This document shows positions 63,241 to 64,000 of a DNA stretch of 64,000 bases, one piece after another. Below the pieces are notes generated by a model, which saw nothing but the letters and a program-made list of their open reading frames with translations, was not told the origin of the DNA and ran no database searches. The position numbers and the translations under genes are program-made. Each line of letters opens with the position of its first letter. Positions within the stretch are counted from its first letter, which is position 1. The stretch spans positions 15,934,565 through 15,998,564 of the forward strand of contig NC_036446.1 of the NCBI RefSeq assembly GCF_002775205.1, read 5' to 3'. The stretch is from Xiphophorus maculatus. Taxonomy: Eukaryota; Chordata; Actinopteri; Cyprinodontiformes; Poeciliidae.

Positions 63241-64000
63241 ACAGGAGAGACAGGCGGGCTTCGGCTGCAGCTCACATTGTTTAAGCTGTTAAAACTCACA
63301 ATGTTCCCGCTCCGGTTGTATTATCCTCGGTAATCGTTATCTATCCACAGTGGTTCATTTATTACCGCATGATGTTGTTCTGAACCTTGTGAATCAAATT
63401 AAAATCTTCTCAACAATACAAGTTTTGTATTTAAAACATAATACAAAACAGGGTCAATCTCAAACTTGCAAACTTCCATACTAGAAACACTTTCAATTAC
63501 AGATTAAAACATTAAGTATTTTTTCCATCATTGTATTTCTCTATGCAGAAAGTGGTGAAAGTTGGTATTTGCCTATTTAAAAACATGTACTTAAAAACTG
63601 GAAAATGCTTGAAAATGTATCATTCCTGTGAATAACTTAATATTTAGTTTTACATTTGGGTTGCACAAAGTTGTCCAACTTCTGTAGTTCCTCTGCATTA
63701 TTTTTGTTTTTCCTCAAATGTTCATTAAAAAATGGCAACTCCACAATTCATAAAATGTTGCATCCTTTCTTTCTTGTGTTCAAAGTAAGACATCTATTAT
63801 CTGAAGTGACTAAATAGTTTAAAATAATATTCATGCAATATTTATTACATTGCAGCTAGTTCTAATCTCAATTAGGGACTTAAAGTGTCAAACATGTGAC
63901 CTATTCATAGACTGGTTTCTTAATTTTGTCTCATTACATTCAGGTTTCTTTAACTTTTCCCCTGCCTTAAAACTGAGCACATTAAATAAAGAAATGAGTC
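63241..64000. other. Right-edge intergenic sequence, nothing recognised
   Basis: AT-rich beyond about 63330, with no long frame, exon or named repeat that I can support. Confidence 0.5.

Overview
The window is nuclear DNA from a vertebrate, almost certainly a teleost fish of undetermined species. The evidence is split genes with GT-AG introns, vertebrate proteins recognisable along their length (CTCF, VRK3, RIPOR1, CARMIL, NUDT21), AT-rich introns, and repeat families typical of fish genomes. No bacterial, organellar or viral genes were seen.

Layout, left to right. (1) Minus strand, 874-995: first coding exon of nudt21 (25-kDa cleavage factor Im subunit); the gene runs off the left edge. (2) Minus strand, 3015-11302: C-terminal half of a CARMIL-family gene, best called carmil2. 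It carries the capping-protein-binding region and a very long Ser/Thr-rich tail, but none of the PH or leucine-rich-repeat exons. Its 3.5-kb intron holds a cluster of decayed mobile elements. (3) Plus strand: ctcf, with a GC-rich promoter and noncoding exon near 14.35-14.64 kb and 12 coding exons (17127-21051) giving 753 residues with all 11 zinc fingers. (4) About 21.9-26 kb: mostly repeats, pyrimidine-rich DNA and two small GC-richer patches. (5) Plus strand: ripor1, probable first exon near 26.1 kb and 15 coding exons (30884-49377) giving 628 residues. It matches the N-terminal half of mammalian RIPOR1 and stops before the conserved C-terminal half. (6) Minus strand: vrk3, 15 coding exons (61565 down to 51240) giving 527 residues, with its promoter near 63.2 kb. 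ripor1 and vrk3 converge tail to tail. (7) From 63.25 kb to the end: no gene seen.

Exon coordinates were read by hand from splice sites. In carmil2, ctcf, ripor1 and vrk3 every intron phase closes and the total coding length is divisible by three. In human, RIPOR1, CTCF and CARMIL2 are also neighbours (16q22.1), so this is an old syntenic block with changed order and orientation. The genes do not form an operon. Their roles are mRNA 3'-end processing (nudt21), actin capping-protein control (carmil2), chromatin architecture (ctcf), Rho signalling (ripor1) and a pseudokinase (vrk3).

The points most worth a second look are the half-missing carmil2 and ripor1 gene models, a GC-AG intron in ripor1, a (GT)n tract abutting a vrk3 splice acceptor, a 31-bp-arm hairpin in the last vrk3 intron, a pogo-like transposon relic nested in an older repeat, and CTCF-like motifs at gene ends including upstream of ctcf itself. 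I found no clear previously undescribed system.
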